A DNA stretch of 32,076 nucleotides from Bacteroidales bacterium (GTDB lineage Bacteria > Bacteroidota > Bacteroidia > Bacteroidales > P3), in the NCBI GenBank assembly GCA_031257915.1, contig JAIRNR010000076.1:1-32076 (forward strand), written 5' to 3'. The notes under the pieces are model-generated. The model searched no databases. It was not told the DNA's origin and worked only from the letters and a program-made list of their open reading frames with translations. Numbering within the stretch: position 1 is the first letter of the stretch; every line of letters begins with the position of its first letter. Below, in pieces: positions 14,779 through 22,358 of the stretch. The translations under genes and the position numbers were made by a program.

Positions 14779-16062
14779 TTAGTTTCCTGTTGTTGTTTTT
14801 GCATTATATTGATACATAATGAATTGTATTTCATGCAAAATGCGGTTTTGCCGCGCTTGGTTTTCGGCATTAACGGCGGTGAGATAATCGTTGGTGGTTG
14901 CCGTACCGTTGTCCAACTGTGTCTGCGTGGTGTTTTTCACGTTTTCGCGCAAACGGATAATATCGCCGTCATCGGCAATCAGATCCTGCATTTTGGTAAT
15001 TTCCGCATTTTGCTGACTTAAAGCCAAATTGGTGTTAAACAAAAACATTTCCTGCTGAACTTGTGTACCTGTCTGATTTATGGCAATCTGTTTTCGCTCA
15101 TTTTTGAAAATGTAGAAACCCGACAAATTCCAACTCATACGCACACCTGTAATATAAAACATATCGGAATTATCGTTTAAAATATTCAGTGCAGGCCTGC
15201 CGTATCCGCCTTGAAAAAACAAACTTATCTGCGGCAAATTCCTGTTTGTAATCAGGCGTTTTTGCAGGTCAAAAGCCTTATCTTGCGATATAAAAAGTCG
15301 CATTTCCGGACGGCTAATCTCGTCTGAAATCACCGGCGGCAATGGTTTTTCAAAAACCGTATTTTCGTCAATTTCCTCACTGATAAAAAGTGAAAGCATA
15401 TCAACATACCCTTTGCGCGTGGCTCGTAATTCGGTAGTGTATTGCTTGAGTTTTAGCAATTCCGCCCGCAGATTGTCGGCGGCACTTTTCAACGCTACAC
15501 CGTTTTCAATAGCTGTTTCAGTGCAGGTAATTCCATTCTGTATGTCTTTTTTCACCATCTCGGTCTGGGTAATTTGCGCGTCAATCAACAAAATTCCAAA
15601 GAACAGCGAATTAATCCGCTCTCGAAGTTTATACAACTCTACTTCAATTTTTTGCACTTCTATTTCGGCACTTGCCTTTACCAAATCGGTTTGATTTTTG
15701 TTTGTAATCAAATTTGTAAGTGAATAAGAAACTTCGCCGTAAATTTTGTACTGCTCCTTGCTGATTATCGGCATTTTTATATCCGATAAACCCGGAATCG
15801 GCACATTTGAAAAGTCAATCGGAATTTGCGTAACGTCCGACTGATACGTTGCCTGACCATAAATGCCAAGCTGCGGCAAATATGCTTTTCGTGCGTTTTC
15901 AATAGAAAATTCCTTTGTCTTTTCTATCAATTTGTATTGCTTTACGAGTGGAAAATTTGCTTCCGCTTTCGCATAGCAGTCGTCAATTTTCAAGGTTTGT
16001 GCATTCAGACCGGAGGCGGCAAAGAGCCATCCTAAAACTATCGCATTCTTAATTTTAATCAT
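14779..16062 (-). CDS. TolC-family outer-membrane efflux channel
   Basis: A 427-residue protein from the ATG at 16062, with signal peptide MIKIKNAIVLGWLFAASGLNA before QTLKIDDC. The frame is open to a TTG at 16077, but that lies within the -7 box. The body has the repeated helical structure of outer-membrane efflux proteins: two internal halves, each beginning with a QKY/Q-rich helical region (FSIENARKAYLPQLGIYGQATY and LQKRLITNRNLPQISLFFQGGYG), and a C-terminal TQTQLDNGTATTNDYLTAVNAENQARQN segment typical of the family. It completes a tripartite pump with the HlyD-type adaptor and ABC subunits. An operator-like site lies in its promoter. Confidence 0.93.
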   Translation of the reverse strand: MIKIKNAIVLGWLFAASGLNAQTLKIDDCYAKAEANFPLVKQYKLIEKTKEFSIENARKAYLPQLGIYGQATYQSDVTQIPIDFSNVPIPGLSDIKMPIISKEQYKIYGEVSYSLTNLITNKNQTDLVKASAEIEVQKIEVELYKLRERINSLFFGILLIDAQITQTEMVKKDIQNGITCTETAIENGVALKSAADNLRAELLKLKQYTTELRATRKGYVDMLSLFISEEIDENTVFEKPLPPVISDEISRPEMRLFISQDKAFDLQKRLITNRNLPQISLFFQGGYGRPALNILNDNSDMFYITGVRMSWNLSGFYIFKNERKQIAINQTGTQVQQEMFLFNTNLALSQQNAEITKMQDLIADDGDIIRLRENVKNTTQTQLDNGTATTNDYLTAVNAENQARQNRILHEIQFIMYQYNAKTTTGN

Positions 16063-16074
16063 ATTGTTTATTAT

Positions 16075-16107
16075 CAATATTACTCATTTGACTAATTTAA
16101 TGACAAA
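16075..16107 (-). promoter_or_regulatory. tolC promoter: -33 TTTG, 21-nt spacer, -7 TAATATTG
   Basis: On the minus strand TTTG (16107-16104) and TAATATTG (16082-16075) are 21 nt apart. The -7 box has one mismatch to TAnnTTTG. It lies 12 nt before the tolC ATG. The spacer coincides with an operator-like dyad. Confidence 0.55.
16083..16104. promoter_or_regulatory. TetR-type operator O2 in the tolC promoter
   Basis: A 22-bp site of form TCA-TT-TGACTAATTT-AA-TGA. It is identical to the site upstream of tetR except for the paired AA/TT swap that keeps the dyad, and the last base. It exactly fills the space between the -33 and -7 boxes, so a bound repressor would block polymerase. Confidence 0.75.
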
Positions 16108-16122
16108 AAAAATAATACTCTT

Positions 16123-16758
16123 TTACCCTGCGTATATCATTGCCTTAATCCAGACAGGAATCAGCTTTTTGCGTTTCTGCATCAGTTGATTAAACTGAGC
16201 CGAAGTCAATCCGCCAAAAAAAGCCGACATCAATGGTTGCGCAACAAAAGGAAAGAGTATCATTCCCAAAAAGTTCATTAAAAAATGATGCAAAACAGGC
16301 TCTTTGATTTGCCCCGCTTTCACTTTTTCGTGAAATTGCCGAACAAATACAGAGTTGTTAAGCACGTATTTAATAGGGAGTTTTTCAAGCATTTCTTCAG
16401 GACGATCACGCATTTCACTTAAAATAAACAGTGGAATATCCGGTTCTTTGATGAGCAAATTGATATAATTTGCCGCAAGCAGTTCGATTTTTTTCTCAAA
16501 ATCAGTATCTTCATTATTAAAAAGAGTTATTATATTTTGAAAAAAATTGAATAGCGTTTCAAACATAATGACTTCAAAAAGTTTTTCCTTTCTGCGAAAA
16601 TAATAGTTGAGCAAACCAAGATTAACACCCGCTTCTTCAGCAATATCACGTGTGCGGGTAGCTGCGTAGCCCTTTTTTTGAAAAACCGTGCGGGCTGCGA
16701 TTTTTATTTTTTCTTCTGTTGAAGTATCAAAATTGCCTGCTTCTTTTCTTCCTGCCAT
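16123..16758 (-). CDS. TetR/AcrR-family repressor of the efflux operon
   Basis: A 211-residue regulator. The N-terminal helix-turn-helix is clear: KIAARTVFQKKGYAATRTRDIAEEAGVNLGLLNYYFRRKEKLF (about residues 16-60). The C-terminal ligand-binding part is helical and ends in a hydrophobic/basic tail (MQKRKKLIPVWIKAMIYAG). It is the first gene of the efflux operon, 60 bp before tolC, in the position of cecR (ybiH) ahead of E. coli ybhGFSR. Two near-identical operator-like dyads, upstream of its own promoter and in the tolC promoter, make autoregulation and repression of the pump likely; release by a pump substrate is the family norm and is inferred here. Confidence 0.93.
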   Translation of the reverse strand: MAGRKEAGNFDTSTEEKIKIAARTVFQKKGYAATRTRDIAEEAGVNLGLLNYYFRRKEKLFEVIMFETLFNFFQNIITLFNNEDTDFEKKIELLAANYINLLIKEPDIPLFILSEMRDRPEEMLEKLPIKYVLNNSVFVRQFHEKVKAGQIKEPVLHHFLMNFLGMILFPFVAQPLMSAFFGGLTSAQFNQLMQKRKKLIPVWIKAMIYAG

Positions 16759-16791
16759 ATTATGTATTGAATTTTAAAAATAATTTTTTTA

Positions 16792-16822
16792 CAAATGTAC
16801 AATTTTATTTTGAATTAACCAA
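16792..16822 (-). promoter_or_regulatory. tetR promoter: -33 TTG, 20-nt spacer, -7 TACATTTG
   Basis: On the minus strand TTG (16822-16820) and TACATTTG (16799-16792) are separated by 20 nt, a good match to the Bacteroidota promoter. Transcription would start about 28 nt before the tetR ATG. Confidence 0.6.
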
Positions 16823-16830
16823 TTTTTTTA

Positions 16831-16852
16831 CTCAAAAAATTAGTCATTTGAG
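16831..16852. promoter_or_regulatory. TetR-type operator O1 upstream of tetR
   Basis: On the minus strand it has the form TCA-AA-TGACTAATTT-TT-TGA, a dyad with CTCAAA/TTTGAG ends. It lies 8 bp upstream of the -33 box of the tetR promoter. It shares the 10-base core TGACTAATTT and both TCA/TGA ends with O2. Confidence 0.7.
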
Positions 16853-16908
16853 CAATTTATTTTCCAAATTGCTTAAAACTTGCTTAAAATCAACGAGAAG
16901 AAGTTGTC

Positions 16909-17667
16909 TCAATGGAATGCCTCTACCTTGCCCATATCCTGCCATGTGTCGTTATCATGCGGATAAGCGAGAATCTTCGCACTTTCGGCAGCATACAGAT
17001 AACCATCTATAATAGAAAACGGTTTTTCAAAACCAAATTTGCTATACATTTTTTTTATCAGTTCCGTTTTTATTATGTGAATACCGCTAAATGCGAATGG
17101 CTGCATATTCTCCGTACTGTAAGTTGAGTACCGTCCCTCAACTTTTTTCACTTCACTTGTTTCTTCGTTTCGCCAGCCGCAGAGTTGCAATGTATTTTTT
17201 TCAAAAAGAAGCCGACGCGATGTATTCCGACTGCGTACTGCCAAAAGTGCGCCGGGATTTGAGGCTATCCCTCCGCCTGTCTGCGCAAACGTATCAACAA
17301 AATTTCTCAGTTTAATTGATGAAAAAATATCTACATTATACACAAGAACACTGTCGGAATCCAGCAACGGCAATGCTTTTACAAGTGCGCCGCCGGTATC
17401 AAGCAACAAGTGGCTTTCATCGGAAATTTCAACACTGCAAAAACTTTGTACAGCAGGAGTTTTTACGTAATCAATAATTTGCTGTGCGTAATGGTGAACA
17501 TTTATCACAACTCTGTAAAATCCCTCGCTCCGTAACTTTTCAAGTAAATGCAGTAACAGGGGCTTGCCGCAAAATTCAACAAGTGCTTTTGGTTTATCTG
17601 CCGTAAGAGCACCGAGCCGCGAACCAAGTCCCGCCGCAGGTATAAATACTATTAGTTGCCTTTCCAT
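16909..17667 (-). CDS. MurU-like sugar-1-phosphate nucleotidyltransferase
   Basis: A 252-residue NTP-transferase. The N-terminal signature is FIPAAGLGSRLGALTADKPKALVEFCGKPLL (nucleotide-binding loop plus the Lys-Pro-Lys motif), followed by VVINVHHYAQQIIDYV, LLDTGGALVKALPLL (sugar/phosphate loop), YNVDIFSS (metal-binding Asp) and a late FSGIHIIK and FSIIDGYL. Length and motifs fit the MurNAc-1-phosphate uridylyltransferase group, though related enzymes act on other hexose-1-phosphates. Its start overlaps the upstream NamZ-type gene by 16 bp; that partner makes salvage of cell-wall MurNAc the best guess. The kinase AmgK that would feed it is not in the window. Confidence 0.8.
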   Translation of the reverse strand: MERQLIVFIPAAGLGSRLGALTADKPKALVEFCGKPLLLHLLEKLRSEGFYRVVINVHHYAQQIIDYVKTPAVQSFCSVEISDESHLLLDTGGALVKALPLLDSDSVLVYNVDIFSSIKLRNFVDTFAQTGGGIASNPGALLAVRSRNTSRRLLFEKNTLQLCGWRNEETSEVKKVEGRYSTYSTENMQPFAFSGIHIIKTELIKKMYSKFGFEKPFSIIDGYLYAAESAKILAYPHDNDTWQDMGKVEAFH

Positions 17668-18998
17668 TTTTTATCCGTAATGTCCTCGTAGAGTAAATAT
17701 TTTTTTCGCACAATCTTAAATTTTTCCAAATCATTCTGCCACGAAGCGCGAATTTCCGTCGCAGTCTTTCCTTCTCTTATCTGTTTTTGTAATATTTTTG
17801 TTCCGGCAAGTTTATCAAAAAAAGGAGTAAAAAATTTATCTTTATCAGGGTAAGCGTTGTACATATCAATAATCCATTCAATCATTATACCGCGCCTCGC
17901 CTGCTTTTTTACGTTACCAAGAAAGAAACCTCTGCACTGTATATCTTTATATGGCGGATTTTCGGCGATACCTTTCAATGCAACAGGAGTAAAAGCAAAA
18001 TCACCAATCGGACATTTCGGAAAACCGTAACACATAAACGGAATTTGGGTTCCGCGCCCAACGCTGACGGCAGTTCCCTCAAAAAGACATAAAGACGGAT
18101 AATATAAAACAGAACTCATTGTTGATAAATTCGGTGACGGAGAAACCGCAAGCGGATAAATACGATTTCTGTTATACTGTTTCATCGGAATAACAGTTAA
18201 ACGGACATCACCTTTTATCCATTTTTCACCTTTAAGCATAAGAGCATATTCGCCTATAGTTAAGCCATGAACAACAGGTATCGGCTGCATTCCGACGAAA
18301 GAGCGTAAAGATGTATCAAGTACGGCACCATCAATATAATATCCGTTAGGATTTGGTCTGTCAAGAACTATTATCGGGATTTTCGCCTCTGCACATGCTT
18401 CCATTACATATTGCAAAGTTGATATGTATGTGTAAAAACGAGTACCGACATCCTGCAAGTCAAACAAAACCACATCAATATTTTTTAACGACTGCAAAGA
18501 CGGTTTTTTATTTTTTCCGTAAAGGGAGATTACAGGCAAACCTGCCGCGCTGTCAATACCGCTCTCAACACTTGCCCCTGCCTCTGTCTTACCGCGAAAA
18601 CCATGTTCGGGCGAAAATATTTTTTCTATCCTTATATTGAGTGACAGTAATGTGTCCACTAAATGTGTACCTGCGCCGGCAAATTTGAAGTTGGAATGAT
18701 TACTGTTAAAATCATCTCTTTTCGGCTCAATTTTATCAAGAAAAAGTGTATTTGTTTTGCGTAGCGGAAATACAGATGTTTGATTTACTACAACGGCAAC
18801 TCTTTTATTTTTTAAAAGCGGTAGATAATGCCCTGACATTTCTATTCCGAGAATAATATCGCCGTCACTTTGTTTGCGTACATTTTGCACTTCCTTAAAT
18901 TCCGCCTGTTTAAATTGCTTAACAACTTGCACAGATGTTTTTGCGGGTAATTTTGCATATATCTGCGCCACTATAATAATAAACAGAATATATTTCAT
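17652..18998 (-). CDS. namZ: NamZ-type exo-beta-N-acetylmuramidase (DUF1343)
   Basis: A 448-residue exported protein with signal peptide MKYILFIIIVAQIYA. DUF1343 motifs: GIEMSGHYLPLLKNKRVAVVVNQTS, KIFSPEHGFRGKTEAGA, LPVISLYGKNKKPS, VVLFDLQDVGTRFYTYISTL, PIIVLDRPNPN and PVVHGLTIGEYALML, with LSTMSSVLYYPSLCLFEGTAVSVGRGT in the C-terminal half. Characterised members cleave terminal MurNAc from peptidoglycan fragments. Glu in SPEHGF is the expected catalytic region. A spacer of ~30 residues (KSDDFNSNH-like, around 95-105 of the precursor) is somewhat longer than I expect. It overlaps the MurU-like gene downstream, a pairing that supports a MurNAc salvage role. A weak -7 (TACCTTTA) precedes the start by 4 nt and lies at the edge of the hairpin repeat. 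Confidence 0.9.
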   Translation of the reverse strand: MKYILFIIIVAQIYAKLPAKTSVQVVKQFKQAEFKEVQNVRKQSDGDIILGIEMSGHYLPLLKNKRVAVVVNQTSVFPLRKTNTLFLDKIEPKRDDFNSNHSNFKFAGAGTHLVDTLLSLNIRIEKIFSPEHGFRGKTEAGASVESGIDSAAGLPVISLYGKNKKPSLQSLKNIDVVLFDLQDVGTRFYTYISTLQYVMEACAEAKIPIIVLDRPNPNGYYIDGAVLDTSLRSFVGMQPIPVVHGLTIGEYALMLKGEKWIKGDVRLTVIPMKQYNRNRIYPLAVSPSPNLSTMSSVLYYPSLCLFEGTAVSVGRGTQIPFMCYGFPKCPIGDFAFTPVALKGIAENPPYKDIQCRGFFLGNVKKQARRGIMIEWIIDMYNAYPDKDKFFTPFFDKLAGTKILQKQIREGKTATEIRASWQNDLEKFKIVRKKYLLYEDITDKKWKGN

Positions 18999-19002
18999 TT
19001 AA

Positions 19003-19010
19003 TAAAGGTA
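19003..19010 (-). promoter_or_regulatory. -7-like box (TAccTTTA) of namZ
   Basis: TACCTTTA differs from TAnnTTTG at the last base and ends 4 nt before the ATG at 18998. Its bases belong partly to the left edge of the 77-bp repeat, so repeat insertion may have replaced or supplied this promoter. Confidence 0.3.
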
Positions 19011-19164
19011 CGGTTAAGTTGGACAAAATGCAAATTTATTTGCATTTTTCCGACGGAGTACCTTCATGAGCGCAGCGAATCAAGGTACGGTTAAGTTGGA
19101 CAAAATGCAAATTTATTTGCATTTTTCCGACGGAGTACCTTCATGAGCGCAGCGAATGAAGGTA
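19005..19164. repeat. 77-bp hairpin repeat, two tandem copies plus a 6-bp start of a third
   Basis: Copy 1 is 19005-19081 and copy 2 is 19082-19158, differing at one base; AAGGTA at 19159 begins a third. Each copy has outer arms AAGGTAC/GTACCTT around a perfect 11-bp hairpin AAAATGCAAAT-TT-ATTTGCATTTT, then a tail with ATGAGCGCAGCGAAT; in copy 2 the tail is itself flanked by CCTTCAT/ATGAAGG arms. It does not code. A diverged copy lies inverted at 20945-21018, on the other side of the R-M genes. Confidence 0.93.
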
Positions 19165-19251
19165 AATATATATAGCCTCATTTTTGTTTTTTAAACAGGA
19201 ATGCCTGAAGACAGAGTTTGTATAAAATATTAAATGTAAAGAAAAAGGTTA

Positions 19252-19259
19252 TAACTTTG
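19252..19259 (+). promoter_or_regulatory. -7 box (TAacTTTG) of the R-M operon
   Basis: TAACTTTG lies 22 nt before the ATG at 19282, and the leader contains a small ATTG/CAAT hairpin. No -33 box at normal distance is seen. No controller-protein gene or C-box is apparent. Confidence 0.5.
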
Positions 19260-19281
19260 CATAATTGAAAAGCAATTTTAC

Positions 19282-19929
19282 ATGACTATTTACAAAAAAG
19301 ATATTGAAATTCTAAAATCGGAATTGACAAAATTGCCGATACATTGGGACGGTAAAGCCTGCGTTCTTGAACTCAAAGAAGCCAATTATCAATGGCGACA
19401 AATGGAATGGTGGGCTTTTTACTTTGAGTGGAAAGTCAGAACTTTACTTGCAAATAAATTTTCATTTCCGGGTGACAAATTTGACAATGTAACTTTCGAT
19501 ATGAAAGGTGTGATTAATTGGGATTTGAAAGCAAAGGCAATTAAGTCTGATGAACACAGGATAATTTTGAATGATAAATCGGCGATGAAAAAATCTGTCG
19601 CCGGTGAAGGTTTTCATGGCGAAATTATTGCTCTTTGCGATGTAGAATATAATGATCATGACCGCAGTTTTCAGAGGTGGCATACCGAACTCAAGGGTGG
19701 AAAATCTAATTATGAATTAGAGAGAGAAGCAAGAACATCAATATCTCGTTATCGCAAAACAAAAGCAGATTTGACCGAAATTGTGTTGCTTATTTTTAGA
19801 AAAAATGATTTGGACTTACTCGGCACAATGAAGCAAGGCAGAAATTCAAATGGTGATCCCCGCCTTCAAAAGTATATGCTTGATTTGGAAACAGTAAGTA
19901 ATTTTGAAAATTATATAATCAAACTATGA
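19282..19929 (+). CDS. Probable type II restriction endonuclease
   Basis: A 215-residue soluble protein, the size of a type II restriction enzyme, immediately upstream of and overlapping (4 bp, ATGA) a DNA methyltransferase. I do not recognise the family by name. It shows two candidate PD-(D/E)xK cores: TFDMKGVINWDLKAK (Asp-x-Lys at 81-83) and, more convincing, ALCDVEYND followed by WHTELKGG (Glu-x-Lys at 136-138), then a helix (ELEREARTSISRYRK) and a hydrophobic strand (EIVLLIF), which is the usual fold order. The N-terminal half is rich in Trp (QWRQMEWWAFYFEW). The call rests mainly on operon context; recognition site unknown. The hairpin repeats that flank the pair suggest transfer as a cassette. 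Confidence 0.7.
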   Translation: MTIYKKDIEILKSELTKLPIHWDGKACVLELKEANYQWRQMEWWAFYFEWKVRTLLANKFSFPGDKFDNVTFDMKGVINWDLKAKAIKSDEHRIILNDKSAMKKSVAGEGFHGEIIALCDVEYNDHDRSFQRWHTELKGGKSNYELEREARTSISRYRKTKADLTEIVLLIFRKNDLDLLGTMKQGRNSNGDPRLQKYMLDLETVSNFENYIIKL

Positions 19930-20924
19930 TGTTTTATAACGAAGATTGCATTTCCGGCGCGAAAAAACATTTTAAAGATAATTCAGTGGATTTGATTATT
20001 TCAGATCCGCCTTATGGTATCAATGGTGATAAATTGGATAAGCATTACAATCGCGATGAAAGTAATGTGATTGAAGGCTATGTGGAGATACCCGAAAATG
20101 AATATCCCGAATTTTCCGTAAAATGGATTAAGGAAGCAGAGCGCGTTTTGCGTCCAAGCGGCAGTATTTATATTATTTCCGGTTATTCACAACTCCGGCA
20201 TATTCTTAATGCATTGGCGGCAACTAAATTACAGGAAAAAAATCATATCATCTGGAAGTATAATTTTGGTGTTTATACTTCAAAAAAATATATTTCATCT
20301 CATTATCACATTCTGTATTATGTAAAGCCGCCATGTAATTCGGCAACGTTTAACACTAATGCATTTTTTGCCGACAGTGAAAAAACAGAAAGCGGCGGTA
20401 GTTTGAACTATTTGGATAGAGAGGATGTTTGGGTAATTAACCGCGAGTATAAACCTGGTCAGGTTAAAAATAAAAACGAATTGCCTAAATCATTGTTGAC
20501 AAAGATGATTCTTTACTCAAGTAATCAGGACGATTTGGTTTGCGATTTCTTTTTGGGTAGCTTTTCAACGGCAAAAACAGCTATTGGATTAGGCAGACGC
20601 GCTTGTGGTTTTGAAGTTAACACGAATGCTTTCGATTACCAAATAAAAGAAATTGGGAAAATAAAATCAGGCGAGATGTTGTCAGGATTGAGGCAAGTTC
20701 CTGAGAACAAGTTGACTAATAAGGGGAAACCATTGACAGAAGAAGAGATTAATCAGATTATTGCTGAGTTTGTACAACTAACTCGCAATGGTTGTACAAA
20801 AAAAGCGGCTTATGGTAATCTTTCCGACAAATTCGGACGTGGTTACTGGTCAATACAAAATATTGTAAGCAATAACACTGTTTCTCGAATATTTCAAAAT
20901 ACGACAGTTTCACTTTTTGATTAG
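19926..20924 (+). CDS. Beta-class DNA adenine/cytosine-N4 methyltransferase
   Basis: A 332-residue AdoMet-dependent amino-methyltransferase. The catalytic motif IV is DLIISDPPYG (DPPY at 27-30) and precedes the AdoMet motif I region DFFLGSFSTAKTAIGLGRRACGFEVN (207-232), the order of the beta class. Motif I is FLGSFS rather than FxGxGT, and the usual HxTQKP before it is replaced by NELPKSLLTKMI, so it belongs to a diverged subgroup. An extra ~75-residue tail (258-332) has a helix-turn-helix look (LTEEEINQIIAEFVQLTRNGCTKKAAYGNLSDKFG) and might bind DNA. It protects the host from the cognate upstream endonuclease; target base cannot be settled. ATG at 19929 is an alternative start. Confidence 0.9.
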   Translation: MMFYNEDCISGAKKHFKDNSVDLIISDPPYGINGDKLDKHYNRDESNVIEGYVEIPENEYPEFSVKWIKEAERVLRPSGSIYIISGYSQLRHILNALAATKLQEKNHIIWKYNFGVYTSKKYISSHYHILYYVKPPCNSATFNTNAFFADSEKTESGGSLNYLDREDVWVINREYKPGQVKNKNELPKSLLTKMILYSSNQDDLVCDFFLGSFSTAKTAIGLGRRACGFEVNTNAFDYQIKEIGKIKSGEMLSGLRQVPENKLTNKGKPLTEEEINQIIAEFVQLTRNGCTKKAAYGNLSDKFGRGYWSIQNIVSNNTVSRIFQNTTVSLFD

Positions 20925-20944
20925 TTCCCAATATATCAACCTCT

Positions 20945-21018
20945 ATTCGCTGCGCTCATAAAGGTACTACGTCAGAAAAATGCAAATAAATTTGCATTTT
21001 GTCCGGCTTAATCGTACT
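20945..21018. repeat. Inverted diverged copy of the hairpin repeat, right of the R-M genes
   Basis: It starts with ATTCGCTGCGCTCAT, the inverse of the tail of the left copies, continues with GTAC and the same AAAATGCAAAT/ATTTGCATTTT hairpin (20977-21000, loop AA), and ends with CTTAATCGTACT, inverse of the left GGTTAAG side with changes. It is thus an inverted copy closing the R-M cassette. Confidence 0.88.
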
Positions 21019-21044
21019 AAAAAATCACTAACTTCGTGATAAAT

Positions 21045-22268
21045 ATGAATATATTTTCACTGTCAAACTTTATTGCTTCCCGTTGGAATGCAAGCCGTGC
21101 GAAAAAGATTATTCGTATCGGCACTGCAAGCATTACACTGTGCTTTTTTGTAATGACTGTTTCCATTTGCATTTTAAGCGGATTTAAAACATCTTTAAGC
21201 AATAAGGTATTCGGCTTCGGCTCTCATTTGCAAATTACTCCATACCTGTTTCAGAATGAAGAAGCAGGCAACAACATAAATATATTCAAATTTGACACAA
21301 ACATTCAACTTCTTATAGAGCAGAATAAAAATATAAAATATTTTGAACCGTTTCTGTCGCAAAACGGATTGCTGCAAGGCATTGAGGAACTTTTCGGCGT
21401 TATTTTCAAAGGCTTGTCATCAAATTATAATTCGGAGTTCTTTCGTTCAAACCTGATAAAAGGTGTAATGCCTGTATATAACGACAGTGTTTTCAGTGCG
21501 CAGATTTTAATATCGGAAAAAATTGCAAACCGACTTGACCTGCAAATTGATGAACGTGTAAAAGCATGCTTTATAAGTGGGGACAGCAGTGATAGCGAAC
21601 TTCGCCCGCGTTCCTTTACAATAAGCGGAATTTACCGCACAGGGCTTGAAAAGTTTGATGAATATTACGTTTTTTGCGATAAAAAACATCTTGCCCGAAT
21701 AAATGGTTTACAAAATGACGACGCGGAGAGTATAGAGATTACATTACACAATCCCGCCGACCGTTTTGAAGTAAGCGAACAGCTAAATTCAAAACTGCCC
21801 TATTCGCTTTCAAGTTATACGTGCGATGAAATATTTCCTGAGATTTTCGACTGGCTTGTACTTATAGATATTAACGTTTGGGTGATGCTTATAATAGTGC
21901 TTACCGTATCTCTTATCAGCATTGTTGCCATACTTTTTATCAATGTTGCCAACCGTTACGAACACTCGCTGCTTTTAGTTTCGCTCGGCGCAAGAATGTC
22001 ACTTATCAGGGCTATATTTACACAACAGACATTTTTTCTTCTTTTAAAAAGCATGTTTTACGGAAACGCGCTCGCACTGCTACTATGCGCTTTGCAATAT
22101 TTTACGCATTTTATTTCGCTTGACAGTACGGTATATTTTCTGGACTATGTTCCCACAGGGTTTCCGATTGAGCTATTGCTTGCTCTTAATGCCGTAAGTA
22201 TAATTATTGCTTACGTTCTGTTGATAATTTGCTCATTAGTCATAAAGAAAGCCCGATTCCTGTCTTAA
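21045..22268 (+). CDS. LolC/LolE-like FtsX-family permease
   Basis: A 407-residue inner-membrane protein. N-terminal IASRWNASRAKKIIRIGTASITLCFFVMTVSICILSGF is the amphipathic helix and first membrane segment typical of lipoprotein-release permeases, followed by a periplasmic domain of ~210 residues (VFGFGSHLQITPYL, FLSQNGLL, FTISGIYRTGLEKFDEYYVF) and three C-terminal membrane segments containing the FtsX core (MLIIVLTVSLISIVAILFINVANR, LLLVSLGARMSLIRAIFTQQTF). It probably works with an unlinked ATPase, likely in lipoprotein trafficking. The frame opens at a GTG at 21036; the ATG at 21045 is preferred. An ATCAC/GTGAT hairpin (21024-21040) lies directly before it. Confidence 0.82.
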   Translation: MNIFSLSNFIASRWNASRAKKIIRIGTASITLCFFVMTVSICILSGFKTSLSNKVFGFGSHLQITPYLFQNEEAGNNINIFKFDTNIQLLIEQNKNIKYFEPFLSQNGLLQGIEELFGVIFKGLSSNYNSEFFRSNLIKGVMPVYNDSVFSAQILISEKIANRLDLQIDERVKACFISGDSSDSELRPRSFTISGIYRTGLEKFDEYYVFCDKKHLARINGLQNDDAESIEITLHNPADRFEVSEQLNSKLPYSLSSYTCDEIFPEIFDWLVLIDINVWVMLIIVLTVSLISIVAILFINVANRYEHSLLLVSLGARMSLIRAIFTQQTFFLLLKSMFYGNALALLLCALQYFTHFISLDSTVYFLDYVPTGFPIELLLALNAVSIIIAYVLLIICSLVIKKARFLS

Positions 22269-22358
22269 ATGCGGTTATTCTGAAATAATCAAATCTACCG
22301 ACTGCTTCCAAATCATTCCGCCTTACCTTATTGTTCCGGATAAATCCAAATCATCTAT

